Assembly (NCBI GenBank): GCA_021646465.1 | Contig: SOET01000003.1 | Span: 1 to 64,000, forward strand | Origin: Candidatus Kuenenia hertensis | Lineage (GTDB): Bacteria; Planctomycetota; Brocadiia; Brocadiales; Brocadiaceae | DNA length: 64,000 bases | Reading direction: 5' to 3' | Shown: piece by piece, positions 1-8,741 of the stretch | Position numbering within the stretch: the stretch's first letter is position 1 | Layout: every line of letters begins with the position of its first letter | The notes under the pieces: model-generated | Databases searched by the model: none | Seen by the model: only the letters and a program-made list of their open reading frames with translations | What the model was told of the DNA's origin: nothing | Position numbers and translations under genes: made by a program

Positions 1-73
1 ATATAAAATAAAGTATCGAAAAAAATTTATTCTATACTTTTTAGCCTACTATATGACTTTTCGGTAAGTTTTG

Positions 74-146
74 TTTGACCCAGTCTGTGGAGTTTGGGAA
101 CGAGTTGCGCTCTGCGCCCCAGATAGTTTGATAAATTACGCTGAAT
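74..146 (-). repeat. Half copy of dispersed repeat family B (ATTCAGCGTAA end)
   Basis: On the minus strand this begins ATTCAGCGTAATTTATCAAA and continues through GAGCGCAACTCGTTCCCAAAC to a CAGACTGGGTCAAA tail. The same sequence recurs at 15556-15612 and at the left end of the complete element 62926-63177. Only one end is present, so it is a solo or truncated copy just upstream of the response regulator gene. The remaining bases of 1-197 are AT-rich and show nothing else I can name. Confidence 0.75.
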
Positions 147-197
147 CGATACCAAAAAACTAAAGTTTACAATTTTCTTATTTACAGGCATCCAAGC

Positions 198-875
198 ATG
201 AGAATCTTAATCATAGAAGATGAAAAAAGATTAGCTGATTATCTTAAAAAGGGGCTTAAGGAAAATCATTTTGCAGTTGATGCATGCTATGACGGTGAAG
301 ATGGGTTATTTATGCTCAACAGCTATGAATACGACCTTGTTGTCCTGGACGTTATGCTCCCAAAGATGGATGGTATTGAAATATTGCAAACCGCCAGGAA
401 AAATAACAGGAATATGCCTTTCCTTCTTCTTACGGCAAAGGATGCCATTGAGGATAAGGTTCGTGGATTGGATTCCGGTGCGGATGATTATCTTGTAAAG
501 CCTTTTTCTTTTATTGAATTAATGGCGCGCATACGGGCTTTGCTTCGAAGGGGAAAGGCCCATTACAAAACACAATTAACGGTTGCGGATCTTTCCCTCG
601 ATTTGGCGACACACAACCTTTATAGAAACGGGGAATTAATAGAACTTACCAATAAAGAATTTGCCTTGTTGGAATTTTTCATGAGAAATATTAATGTAGT
701 ATTAACCAGGACGCAAATTACAGAACATGTGTGGGATTACAATTTCGATAGTATGACCAATGTCGTAGACGTCTTTGTAAACCGGTTGAGGAACAAAATT
801 GACAAAGACCGGGAAAACAAACTCATCCATACAATAAAGGGCGTGGGATATATTATGAAAGTAAAACAATCATGA
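198..875 (+). CDS. OmpR/PhoB-family response regulator
   Basis: 225 aa cytoplasmic transcription regulator. The N-terminal receiver domain (about 1-115) has the acidic pair E7-D8, phosphoacceptor D51 in VVLDVMLPKMDG, T79 and K101 in LVKPF. The C-terminal winged-helix DNA-binding domain (about 128-222) has the typical ELTNKEFALLEFF and TNVVDVFVNRLRNKID segments. Length and sequence fit the CusR/QseB-like branch. The stop codon overlaps the start of the histidine kinase gene in an ATGA, so the two are co-translated. The target genes and signal cannot be read from the sequence. The nearest downstream gene is the PbgA-like envelope protein about 500 bases away, but no operator was identified. Confidence 0.93.
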   Translation: MRILIIEDEKRLADYLKKGLKENHFAVDACYDGEDGLFMLNSYEYDLVVLDVMLPKMDGIEILQTARKNNRNMPFLLLTAKDAIEDKVRGLDSGADDYLVKPFSFIELMARIRALLRRGKAHYKTQLTVADLSLDLATHNLYRNGELIELTNKEFALLEFFMRNINVVLTRTQITEHVWDYNFDSMTNVVDVFVNRLRNKIDKDRENKLIHTIKGVGYIMKVKQS

Positions 876-2260
876 TAACGTGGACAATTCGTACCAGACT
901 TACTTTCTGGTACACGTGTATTTTCGGCGGGACATTATTTTTGTTTGGCGTTCTTACCTATTTTGCGTTTTCTTACGTGAACAGTAAAAGCATCGATATC
1001 GGGTTAAAAGAAGAGGCGGATGGCATTATACATTATGCGCAACTCAGCAAGGATTATCTGAAAGAATACATAGAACGAATATCAAACGAAAGCGGAGAAG
1101 AATGGGCGCATGAAAAATATGTTGCAATACTTGATAATACAGGAAATATTCAATTCATATCAGGCGATATAAAGGGGAATTACCTTCCCTTGAGCAGCCA
1201 TCAGATACAAGAAATACTTTCGGGGAAGAAATATTATAAAACCGTTAAAAATACGAAAGGACATCCTTTGCGAATTATTACAATGTCCATGAACGATGGA
1301 CTGCAATTGATCCAGGTCGGGTTCGTCTTTAAAAATAACAAAACATCAAAGACTTTTTTAATGATGCTTATGTCATTAGGAGGGGTTGCGATTATTGGCA
1401 GTCTGTTAGGTGGCCGCTGGATGGCAAAAAAAGCGTTAGACCCCATAGATCAAATGATAAGAGAACTTCAAAATATTGAAACAGAACACCTGAACAGACG
1501 GCTCACCATTGGTCCGGTGAAAGACGAAATCCATAAACTTGCCAACGTCATCAACGGAATGTTATCCCGCATGGAAGATTCATTTAAACAAGTCCGTCAG
1601 TTTACGGCAGATGCCTCTCATGAATTACGCACGCCTTTGGCAATAATGAAAACAGGAATAGAAGTTGCTTTGCGCAAGAGCAGGAATGCGCTTGATTATC
1701 AGCAAATTCTTGCGAATACCCTTGACGACCTGGGACGTCTCTCCAAAATTGTTGAAAATCTATTTCTCCTTGCAAGGGCTGATGCAAGGCGATATGAAAT
1801 CCACAGGGAACGGATGAATCTGAGCACTGTTATTACGGATATCTCAGATCAATTCATGATTGTCGCTGAAGCAAAGAATATTTCCGTATCAATAGAAAAA
1901 GCTGAAGATGTCTTTATAGAGGGGGACGAGTTGCTGATCAGAATGCTTTTTTTTAATCTTATAGATAATGCCGTGAAATATACTTCTCAGAAGGGTTCGG
2001 TTAGTCTTGCCCTTCATAAGGAAAACGGGTTTGCCAGAGCAGTCTTTAAAGATAATGGTATAGGCATTTCTCAAGAGGAAATGCCGCATATATTTGACCG
2101 TTTTTACAGGGCAAATAAGGCCCGTAACGCGGATACCCGTGGAGGAGGACTCGGACTCAGTATCTGCCAATGGATTGTCAAATCTCATCATGGCACAATA
2201 AGTGTCCAAAGTGCGCTCCATAAAGGGAGTACCTTTACCGTCACCTTGCCTTCCTGTTAA
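872..2260 (+). CDS. Sensor histidine kinase (CusS-like)
   Basis: 462 aa inner-membrane kinase paired with the preceding response regulator. Two transmembrane helices (about 12-36 and 162-185) bracket a periplasmic sensor region of about 125 residues. A HAMP linker follows, then a HisKA domain with phosphoacceptor H250 in ASHELRTPL. The HATPase domain has N366 in LIDNAVKYT, DNGIGI, FDRFYRA and GGGLGLSIC. All catalytic boxes are intact. The periplasmic part has no recognisable ligand-binding signature, so the stimulus is unknown. A metal or envelope-stress role is possible from CusS-family resemblance, but that is inference. Confidence 0.93.
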   Translation: MITWTIRTRLTFWYTCIFGGTLFLFGVLTYFAFSYVNSKSIDIGLKEEADGIIHYAQLSKDYLKEYIERISNESGEEWAHEKYVAILDNTGNIQFISGDIKGNYLPLSSHQIQEILSGKKYYKTVKNTKGHPLRIITMSMNDGLQLIQVGFVFKNNKTSKTFLMMLMSLGGVAIIGSLLGGRWMAKKALDPIDQMIRELQNIETEHLNRRLTIGPVKDEIHKLANVINGMLSRMEDSFKQVRQFTADASHELRTPLAIMKTGIEVALRKSRNALDYQQILANTLDDLGRLSKIVENLFLLARADARRYEIHRERMNLSTVITDISDQFMIVAEAKNISVSIEKAEDVFIEGDELLIRMLFFNLIDNAVKYTSQKGSVSLALHKENGFARAVFKDNGIGISQEEMPHIFDRFYRANKARNADTRGGGLGLSICQWIVKSHHGTISVQSALHKGSTFTVTLPSC

Positions 2261-2782
2261 AACTACCTACATTACAATAAATTAATCCCGCATTCATCTT
2301 CCGTTCATGTACCGAATGGTAATATTTTAGCGTAATTTGTAATATTTACACGGTATCCTTGTAAATATTACATAGTTTTTACCTATAAAAGAAATCTTTA
2401 ATTCATTTATAGAGAAGGAACTTCTCTTAAACACGGCGGATATGGCAGATGTTATAAATTATGACATTTTTTCATAGACGTGGCATCTTTTTTGTTTCGC
2501 TATAGGAGAAAATTCCATTTTTTTATGTGGGTTTGCAATCAGTATGTATTGTAAATGGTGTAGCTCTATAGAGAGATGAACATGGCTATAATTGCTAAAC
2601 GTTAAGGAGTAAAGATGCAACCCAATGTCATTAAGTTAAGCTGCTTGCCGCAAAAGTCCCCCTTAAAAAAGGGGGATTCAGGGGGTTGTTTTGATAAAAC
2701 AATCCTTTGTTGGTATGTATCATGAAAAATCGCTGAAATTATCCTATAGAGATGCAAATTGTACCATGGAGTGTGTAATTGT
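2261..2782. other. Intergenic region with a poly-C/poly-G hairpin
   Basis: About 520 bases without a convincing gene between the kinase and the PbgA-like gene. The clearest structure is a hairpin at 2658-2675 (CCCCCTT, A-rich loop, AAGGGGG) followed by GATTCAGGGGGTTG. This resembles common dispersed bacterial hairpin repeats. A true intrinsic terminator would need a U-run, which is weak here. The remaining sequence is AT-rich, and no tRNA or other RNA was recognised. Confidence 0.5.
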
Positions 2783-4687
2783 ATGAATGACCATCTAAGA
2801 ACAAAAAATATTTTATGGCGTTACTTTTTCCTGAGTTATGCCGCGCTGCTTATCAATACCCTGTTTTATTTAAGACAAATCCATTATAGCGGCATGATAA
2901 CAATCCTGTTTGGCCTTTCAATTTATTTTTTGTACAGTTTCATTTATCTTTTCCTGATATTTATTCCTGTCATAATCCTCAAGGTACTCGTACGAATATT
3001 GTTTCAAAGTCAGGATTGGTTATCTGTCAAGCACTGGTGTCAAAAGGCAGTTTTCGGCGTTGCCATTGTGTTGTTTACTTTCGTACAACTGTTTATTTAT
3101 ACCGACAAACAAATCTTTAAACTGTATCACTTCCATATTAACGGATTTGTATGGAACCTTATTACAACACCAGGCGGCATAGAGTCGATGGGGAACAACG
3201 ATTCTACCATTTTCAGCACGGCAATGATCGTTGCCGGTTTTTTTGTTCTGCAAATATTTCTTTTTTTCGTAGCAAAATCGGAAATACTGCAAAAAATTTT
3301 CTCCGGACTGCAAAAAGTTCAGTTTAAAAGAGTGTTTATTGGTTTTATTGTTCTGATCTTTAACTTTCAATTCTTTACTTACGGCATTAGCCATCTTGAG
3401 GCCAATACCCCGGTGTTGTGCGCGTCCAATGCCCTTCCGCTCTATATTCCGGTTACCTTTAAGAGTTGGGCTAAAAAGTTTGGCGTTTTACCGAAAAGGA
3501 CTGCGCTGCTGAAGCTTGATAAAAAAACTTCCCAACTCCATTATCCGCTGCAGCCAATTCAATATGATTGGGTTGAACCAAACTATAATATCGTCTGGCT
3601 TGTTGCCGAATCATGGCGGGCCGATATGTTGAATGATACTGTCATGCCGAAAACATTTGATTTTGCAAAAAAATCTGTATGGTTTGCCAATCATTATAGC
3701 GGGGGCAACGGTACGAGAATGGGACTTTTCTCAATGTTTTACGGCCTTTACGGGAACTATTGGTTTGACTTTTTACATCATCGAAAGGGGCCGGTTTTCA
3801 TAGACAGGCTTATTGAACAAAACTATCAGATGGAGTTATTTACCAGCGCCAAATTTTCCTATCCGGAGTTTGATAAGACCCTCTTTGCCAGTATTCCTGC
3901 TGACAATCTGCATGAATACTGCAAGGGGTTAAGCGGATGGGAAAATGACCGCAGACATGTTACCGCAATGCTTGATTTTTTGGAGCACAGGGACAGAGCC
4001 AGGCCGTTCTTTACCTTTATGTTCTTCGAATCGCCCCATGCAAGATACTATTTTCCGGAAGAGTCTGTTATCAAAACCCCTTTTCTGGAAAACATGAATT
4101 ACGCTACGATAGATATTGAAAAAGATATCGAACTCATTAAAAACCGTTATATTAACTCTTGTTATCACCTCGATTCACAACTGGGCAGAATACTGCACTA
4201 CCTGGAATCGAATCAACTCCTTGAAAGCACCATTGTTATCATAACCGGGGACCATGGCGAGGAGTTTATGGAGAAAGGTTACTGGGGGCACAATTCTGCC
4301 TACACTGAAGAACAGCTTTGTGTCCCTCTGGTGCTCTGGCTGCCTGGGCAACAGCCGCAGGTTGTGCAAAAAATGACCAGCCACCTTGATATCCCAGCGA
4401 CACTCATGCCGCTTTTGGGCGCAAAAAATCCCGCAAGCGACTATTCGCTGGGACACAATCTCTTTGAACCCCCGGAGAGAGTATACACAATCGCTTGCGA
4501 TTGGGATAGTCTTTGCTACATCAATCATCACTACAAAGCGGTCTTTCCGCTGCAATCGTATAATTTTCTTAAGCAGACAGTTACGGACGAAGCAGACCGG
4601 GAAATTGTTAACAGAACGGGGTTCTTTCGGGCATCACAAAATGATCTTGCGCTTATAATGACAGAGATCAGGAAGTTCAGTAAATGA
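2783..4687 (+). CDS. PbgA/YejM-like inner-membrane sulfatase-fold protein
   Basis: 634 aa. The N-terminal third is a bundle of about five transmembrane helices like the DUF3413 region of PbgA/YejM (LapC). The remainder is a periplasmic alkaline-phosphatase/sulfatase-fold domain. Metal-site candidates in the LtaS/PbgA arrangement are E276 (VAESWRADML), T311 (GGNGTRMGLFSMFYG), and D490-H491 (TGDHGEEF) followed by GYWGHNSAYT. PbgA senses lipopolysaccharide and controls LpxC in enterobacteria; relatives transfer or hydrolyse phospho-headgroups. ATG 2783 is preferred over an upstream TTG at 2759 because GGAG lies about 11 bases before it. The gene is translationally coupled by overlap with the next one, opening an envelope-lipid operon. 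Confidence 0.85.
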   Translation: MNDHLRTKNILWRYFFLSYAALLINTLFYLRQIHYSGMITILFGLSIYFLYSFIYLFLIFIPVIILKVLVRILFQSQDWLSVKHWCQKAVFGVAIVLFTFVQLFIYTDKQIFKLYHFHINGFVWNLITTPGGIESMGNNDSTIFSTAMIVAGFFVLQIFLFFVAKSEILQKIFSGLQKVQFKRVFIGFIVLIFNFQFFTYGISHLEANTPVLCASNALPLYIPVTFKSWAKKFGVLPKRTALLKLDKKTSQLHYPLQPIQYDWVEPNYNIVWLVAESWRADMLNDTVMPKTFDFAKKSVWFANHYSGGNGTRMGLFSMFYGLYGNYWFDFLHHRKGPVFIDRLIEQNYQMELFTSAKFSYPEFDKTLFASIPADNLHEYCKGLSGWENDRRHVTAMLDFLEHRDRARPFFTFMFFESPHARYYFPEESVIKTPFLENMNYATIDIEKDIELIKNRYINSCYHLDSQLGRILHYLESNQLLESTIVIITGDHGEEFMEKGYWGHNSAYTEEQLCVPLVLWLPGQQPQVVQKMTSHLDIPATLMPLLGAKNPASDYSLGHNLFEPPERVYTIACDWDSLCYINHHYKAVFPLQSYNFLKQTVTDEADREIVNRTGFFRASQNDLALIMTEIRKFSK

Positions 4688-5898
4688 TGAGGATAAAGCT
4701 GTTCATTGGAAAATTTCTCTCTCCGGGAATGGGTGTTTTGCTCTTTTTGTTCATACTTTTTTTGTTTGTCTTTGAACTATACGCATGTTTCCTGCAGTAT
4801 TTTGAGGGAAGTAAGAAATTACCGCCGCTTTCCGGCAATTTTACGCACGTCAGAGAAATATTGACACAGGAAAAACCAAAGGAAGAATTCTGCTTTGCCG
4901 TTATCGGCGATACGAAAAGCACGGGCACGTTCGAAAAAATTGCCGATAAATTAAGAAAAGAATCATTATCGTTTGTTGTCTTTCTCGGAGACTTTGTTCG
5001 CCTGGGCACAGAAGGCGAACATAACTATTTCAGGGCGGAATTAGCTGGTGAATTTGCATTTCCTTTCCCAACATTTTTTCTTGTTGGGAATCACGATGTC
5101 GATGTGAATACCTTTCCTATATCGAGATTTGAGGAGGTATACGGACCAAGTATCTTTTCCTTTGTCTATCAGGACTGTTTGTTTATCTTCCTCCGAATAC
5201 TGGACAAACCACATTCCACAAAAGAGAGTCTCCAATTCCTGGAAAAGTGTATTTCTGAAAATGCTTCATCAAAATACAGAAAGATATTTGTACTTTCCCA
5301 TATCCCTCCTCCCATATCTGAGAGCTTTGACGTCAGAGAATTTGAAGGTTCAAAGAAATTTGTTTCACTTGTAGAAAAACTGCAGGCAGATTATGTAATA
5401 TGCGGTGATTATCATGGGTATGCACGGATTAAGAAAGGAAATACCGTGTATCTTGTTACGGGTGGAGGCGGTGCACACCTTAAAGATAATAAATATGGCT
5501 GTTTTCACCATGCAATGGTCATAACGGTTTCGGAAAATAGTGTGTCTGAACAGATACTCTTTGTAGACAGAAATGAAGATATCGAAGACAGGATAGAACG
5601 GTTTATTTTGGCGGATATGTATCCGTGGTTCAGGAATCATTTCATTATCGTTTCTTTACTTAATAGTATGCTGTTTGTGTGTTGTATTATTATTTTTAGG
5701 AAAATAAAAAACAATCGAACAAGGAGTCATTTATGGTTGAGAATATGGTATTGGCAGTCACCTGGTTTGGCAAACAACATCGTCTGTTCGGGCTTGATTG
5801 GAGTTATCTTACGATTCTTGGGTTTATTGGCAACGCAGTCTTCTCAACACGGTTTTTTGTGCAATGGGTTGCTTCGGAAAAGAAAAAGCAAAGCGTAA
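4684..5898 (+). CDS. Membrane-anchored metallophosphoesterase
   Basis: 404 aa as read. A first transmembrane helix (about 15-37) is followed by a calcineurin-like phosphoesterase domain with IGDTKS (D76), VVFLGDF, LVGNHDVD, VLSHIPPP and CGDYHGY. A second hydrophobic segment lies near residues 312-337. The first motif is D-T-K rather than D-x-H, so one usual metal ligand is replaced. It starts in the overlap with the PbgA-like gene. The last 60 residues are suspicious: they run for 166 bases inside the next gene in another frame. One base removed from the T-run at 5693-5697 would end the protein at 5707, just before the next ribosome-binding site. The substrate is unknown; a lipid or phospho-headgroup is plausible from context. 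Confidence 0.85.
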   Translation: MMRIKLFIGKFLSPGMGVLLFLFILFLFVFELYACFLQYFEGSKKLPPLSGNFTHVREILTQEKPKEEFCFAVIGDTKSTGTFEKIADKLRKESLSFVVFLGDFVRLGTEGEHNYFRAELAGEFAFPFPTFFLVGNHDVDVNTFPISRFEEVYGPSIFSFVYQDCLFIFLRILDKPHSTKESLQFLEKCISENASSKYRKIFVLSHIPPPISESFDVREFEGSKKFVSLVEKLQADYVICGDYHGYARIKKGNTVYLVTGGGGAHLKDNKYGCFHHAMVITVSENSVSEQILFVDRNEDIEDRIERFILADMYPWFRNHFIIVSLLNSMLFVCCIIIFRKIKNNRTRSHLWLRIWYWQSPGLANNIVCSGLIGVILRFLGLLATQSSQHGFLCNGLLRKRKSKA

Positions 5899-6098
5899 TT
5901 CCCGTCTCATTCTGGTATTGGAGTATTGCGGGAAGCGTAATTATGTGCGTCTATTGGATTATGGAACGAAGCCCTGTAGGGATACTGGCCTACCTGCCTA
6001 ATTCATTGATCTATATGCGCAACCTCCATTTAATAAGACAACATAAGCTTGCGGCAACAGCATCTGCTCCCATACAAACCCCGCTTGAGGAAAGCTGA
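5733..6098 (+). CDS. Lipid A biosynthesis N-terminal (LAB_N) domain protein
   Basis: 121 aa membrane protein consisting of a LAB_N domain only: three to four short helices with ILGFIGNAVFSTRFFVQWV, SVIPVSFWYWSIAGS and LAYLPNSLIYMRNL. The domain was named from LpxB-associated proteins and is often found beside glycosyltransferases that modify lipid A or undecaprenyl-linked sugars. Here it stands alone in the PbgA/phosphoesterase operon. An AAGGAG ribosome-binding site at about 5719 supports the ATG. The first 166 bases are also read in another frame as the tail of the metallophosphoesterase. Confidence 0.85.
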   Translation: MVENMVLAVTWFGKQHRLFGLDWSYLTILGFIGNAVFSTRFFVQWVASEKKKQSVIPVSFWYWSIAGSVIMCVYWIMERSPVGILAYLPNSLIYMRNLHLIRQHKLAATASAPIQTPLEES

Positions 6099-6108
6099 GA
6101 AAGCGTCT

Positions 6109-6759
6109 ATGGAAAATGCGACGAAAACCTATGATGACTTCTGGTCGTCAGAATTAAAATATAACCGAAAGCAGAGAAATAAAAGCTGGTTTCGGCGTAA
6201 ACGGTACAAATGGTTAAGCCATGTGTTTCCGCGTTTAGCCATGAAATGCGGTTTTGCAAAAAAATACCATCAGGGCGTTGTTTCTCTTGCGGAAGGATTT
6301 TTCTGCGATCTGGGGTGCGGTTTGGGAGCCTGCATTGGTCTTTATGCGGCTTCCGCAGGGTTGCCTGCCGTAGGGGTGGATGCGTCTGTCAATGCACTTT
6401 CATATGCCAATTCGGAGAAAAAAAGGATGCGTTTACATTATATCTATTTTATTGCCGGCAACCTCTTTGGCACGCCATTTAAAAACGATTGTTTTGATAC
6501 TGTCTATCTCGGACAGGTATTGGAACATGTTGAAGATGAAGTAAAAGTTGTAAAAGAAGCCGTTCGCATACTTAAACCCGGTGGAAAATTAATTGTCTCC
6601 GTTCCCAAAGAAGACCTCTTGCCGAGTCCCTACCATGTGAGAACATACACTGCAAAAGATTTAAAATCACTTCTCAGCCCGTATACTTATGGAGAAATAC
6701 TGTTTTATTCCTTTGATGACAGAAGATTTGTTGTGTCACTGAAGGTTGCCAAAAAATAG
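6109..6759 (+). CDS. SAM-dependent class I methyltransferase
   Basis: 216 aa from the ATG at 6109, chosen over an ATG at 6049 that would overlap the LAB_N gene by 50 bases. The N-terminus MENATKTYDDFWSSE resembles a Methyltransf_11-type protein. Motif I is FFCDLGCGLGA, an acidic residue follows in VGVDAS, motif II/post-II is CFDTVYLGQVLEHVEDE, and RILKPGGKLIVSVP is the classical post-III segment. It is the last gene of the envelope operon, so the acceptor may be a lipid or glycan, but the sequence does not say which. Confidence 0.88.
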   Translation: MENATKTYDDFWSSELKYNRKQRNKSWFRRKRYKWLSHVFPRLAMKCGFAKKYHQGVVSLAEGFFCDLGCGLGACIGLYAASAGLPAVGVDASVNALSYANSEKKRMRLHYIYFIAGNLFGTPFKNDCFDTVYLGQVLEHVEDEVKVVKEAVRILKPGGKLIVSVPKEDLLPSPYHVRTYTAKDLKSLLSPYTYGEILFYSFDDRRFVVSLKVAKK

Positions 6760-6777
6760 CGTGCACCAAACAAGAAA

Positions 6778-6810
6778 TGTCAGTATAGTATAGACGCGAA
6801 TATACTGACA
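6778..6810. terminator. AT-rich inverted repeat after the envelope operon
   Basis: TGTCAGTATA at 6778-6787 is the exact reverse complement of TATACTGACA at 6801-6810, with a 13-base loop. It lies 19 bases after the methyltransferase stop. The position suits a terminator or an RNA 3'-end structure, but there is no clear T-run, so an operator is also possible. Confidence 0.35.
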
Positions 6811-7093
6811 ACACTCTTTACTCTTGAAAGAAAGGCAAATCTTGGGAATTTTCCTGTGACATATCTGCTTCCTCACCGGCAACCAGGAGAGGAGTGTCCC
6901 CTATTTCAAGGCAAGATTAGAACACATAAAAATATCCGGGAAAGCCAGTTATCATTGTTCAAATTGTCGGGGGCTGGCAATGGAGTACCGATAAAAAAAC
7001 CATACTTTTAAAGCAGGTGAATTGTACAACGCCATTTTCTCTTTTCACTTGACATAAAACATCTAATGAGGTTTGCTGGATAAAGACAAGAAA

Positions 7094-7355
7094 GGGAGCA
7101 TTCCCAAATTTTTGCAAAACCATCATCTTTGTTCCCTAGTAGAGACATGTTCCAAACCTGCCTCTACTTGGGAACACAATTGTGAAGGAAACCCCTTGCG
7201 GGTTCAGATTTGTAATCTGAACCCAACATTTATCTGATTAATAGCGATATATACATTTTTCATGGCTAAATTGTCACGTATGAAACGTGGGGTTCAGGTC
7301 ACAGACCTGAACCCGCCGGGGGGGGGGGATTTTGCAAAAATTTGGGAATGCTCCC
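7094..7355. repeat. Complete family A element with 26-bp perfect terminal inverted repeats
   Basis: The left end (7094-7119) begins GGGAGCATTCCCAAATTTTT. The right end (7330-7355) is its exact 26-base reverse complement. Inside are two perfect 11-bp stems: GGGTTCAGATT/AATCTGAACCC (7200-7210, 7214-7224) and GGGTTCAGGTC/GACCTGAACCC (7290-7300, 7304-7314). A run of eleven G sits at 7318-7328. The 262-bp size and lack of any coding frame fit a non-autonomous miniature element. I see no obvious target-site duplication. Confidence 0.8.
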
Positions 7356-7434
7356 CTCGAAAAGAAAGGTTGCATTTCGATGATGGCAAACCTTGAGAGG
7401 TCAAGGGGAGCAAAGGGAAGAGTCTTTTTAACCC

Positions 7435-7460
7435 GTTGAAACGGTATAAACCGTTTCAAC
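7435..7460. other. Perfect hairpin upstream of the M50 gene
   Basis: GTTGAAACGG, six-base loop TATAAA, CCGTTTCAAC. It lies 110 bases before the protease start. It could be an operator, a leader hairpin or a repeat remnant; no T-run follows. Confidence 0.4.
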
Positions 7461-7569
7461 AAGTTTATAGGCGGCATTACTGCCGAAGATGTTTTTATGA
7501 CCTTCTTTGCAGTAGGTTTTTTTATTTAATTTCCCTTGTGACAAAAATATTTAAAGGGGATGACCATAC

Positions 7570-8706
7570 ATGTTTGGCAGAGGGATTTCTCTTTTCAAAA
7601 TATTTAATTTTCAAATCCGTGTTGACGCAAGCTGGTTTATTATTGCACTTCTTGTCGCCTGGTCACTTGCTCATAGTTTTTTCCCTCATTACTATAAAGG
7701 CCTCTCAAATGTTGCGTACTGGTGGATGGGGATAGCCGGTGTGCTGGGGCTGTTTGCATCCATTATCTTTCATGAACTTTGTCACTCGCTTGTTGCCAGA
7801 AGATTCGGAATGGCCATGCGGGGAATCACCTTGTTTATTTTTGGCGGTGTTGCGGAGATGGAAGAAGATCCGCCAAGCGCAAAAGCCGAATTCTCCATAG
7901 CTATTGCAGGACCTGCCTCCAGTGTTGCCCTGGGTTTTGCCTTTTATGGAATATACTGCGTCATCAGGAAAATCGGGCTGCCTCTTTCAATAGCAGGAGT
8001 ATTAAATTATCTATTTCAGATTAATTTGATTCTTGCCGTATTCAACCTCATACCAGCTTTTCCGCTCGATGGTGGACGTGTATTCAGATCAATCCTATGG
8101 AGCTGGAAAGGAAATCTTCGATGGGCAACGCGTATCTCTGCTCATATTGGTTCAGGATTTGGTTTTTTTCTCATTTTTTTGGGAATTTTATATATCATAA
8201 ATGGCGCATTTATCAGTGGTATCTGGATAGCATTCATAGGGTTGTTTCTTCGTAAAGCTTCACAATTATCATACCAAAAGCTTATTTGGATACAGAACCT
8301 TGCTGGCGAATCTGTGCAACGTTTCATGAGACGCAATCCAATGACAGCGCCGCCGGAAATTACTCTTGCTGAAATCATAGAAAATTATTTCTACAAATAT
8401 CATTTTAAACTGTTTCCTGTGGTAAAAGACGGAAAGTTTATAGGTTTTATCAGTACACGGGAGATAAAGAACGTTCCAAAAGAAGAATGGAACCAGCATA
8501 CGGTTGAGGAGTTTTTACAACCATATTCAACCGAAAATACTATTCCCCCTGATGCGGATGCAACAAAGGCACTTTTGTTGATGAGTAAAACAGGAAACAG
8601 TAGGCTCATGGTTATTGAAGGAGAAAGACTCATTGGGATTATTACACTCAAAGACCTCCTTCAGTTCCTTTCCCTGAAACTGAATCTCGAAGAGGAAGAT
8701 TTTTAA
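7570..8706 (+). CDS. Site-2 protease family (M50) metalloprotease with two CBS domains
   Basis: 378 aa polytopic membrane protein. The zinc motif HELCH is at 68-72 within a hydrophobic segment, and the third ligand D167 is in PAFPLDGGR. About six transmembrane helices span roughly 20-230. The C-terminal cytoplasmic part carries two CBS modules (about 245-300 and 310-370), which in this family bind adenine nucleotides and probably gate the protease. A GGGGATGA-type ribosome-binding site precedes the ATG. Such proteins cleave membrane-embedded substrates such as anti-sigma factors, but no anti-sigma gene is nearby and the target is unknown. Confidence 0.92.
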   Translation: MFGRGISLFKIFNFQIRVDASWFIIALLVAWSLAHSFFPHYYKGLSNVAYWWMGIAGVLGLFASIIFHELCHSLVARRFGMAMRGITLFIFGGVAEMEEDPPSAKAEFSIAIAGPASSVALGFAFYGIYCVIRKIGLPLSIAGVLNYLFQINLILAVFNLIPAFPLDGGRVFRSILWSWKGNLRWATRISAHIGSGFGFFLIFLGILYIINGAFISGIWIAFIGLFLRKASQLSYQKLIWIQNLAGESVQRFMRRNPMTAPPEITLAEIIENYFYKYHFKLFPVVKDGKFIGFISTREIKNVPKEEWNQHTVEEFLQPYSTENTIPPDADATKALLLMSKTGNSRLMVIEGERLIGIITLKDLLQFLSLKLNLEEEDF

Positions 8707-8741
8707 AAACGGTAAAATACCTTTGTTACAAGAAAACAGTC

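Larger units (their letters stand above)
6811..7569. other. Repeat-rich intergenic region
   Basis: About 760 bases with no credible gene before the M50 protease. It contains the complete family A element (7094-7355) and a perfect hairpin, GTTGAAACGG (7435-7444) with CCGTTTCAAC (7451-7460). The remaining sequence shows no coding bias. Short open frames here overlap the repeats and are rejected. Confidence 0.6.

Noticed and set aside
2658-2675. Intrinsic terminator of the two-component operon
   Set aside because: The hairpin is strong but about 400 bases after the stop, has no proper T-run and resembles a dispersed hairpin repeat.
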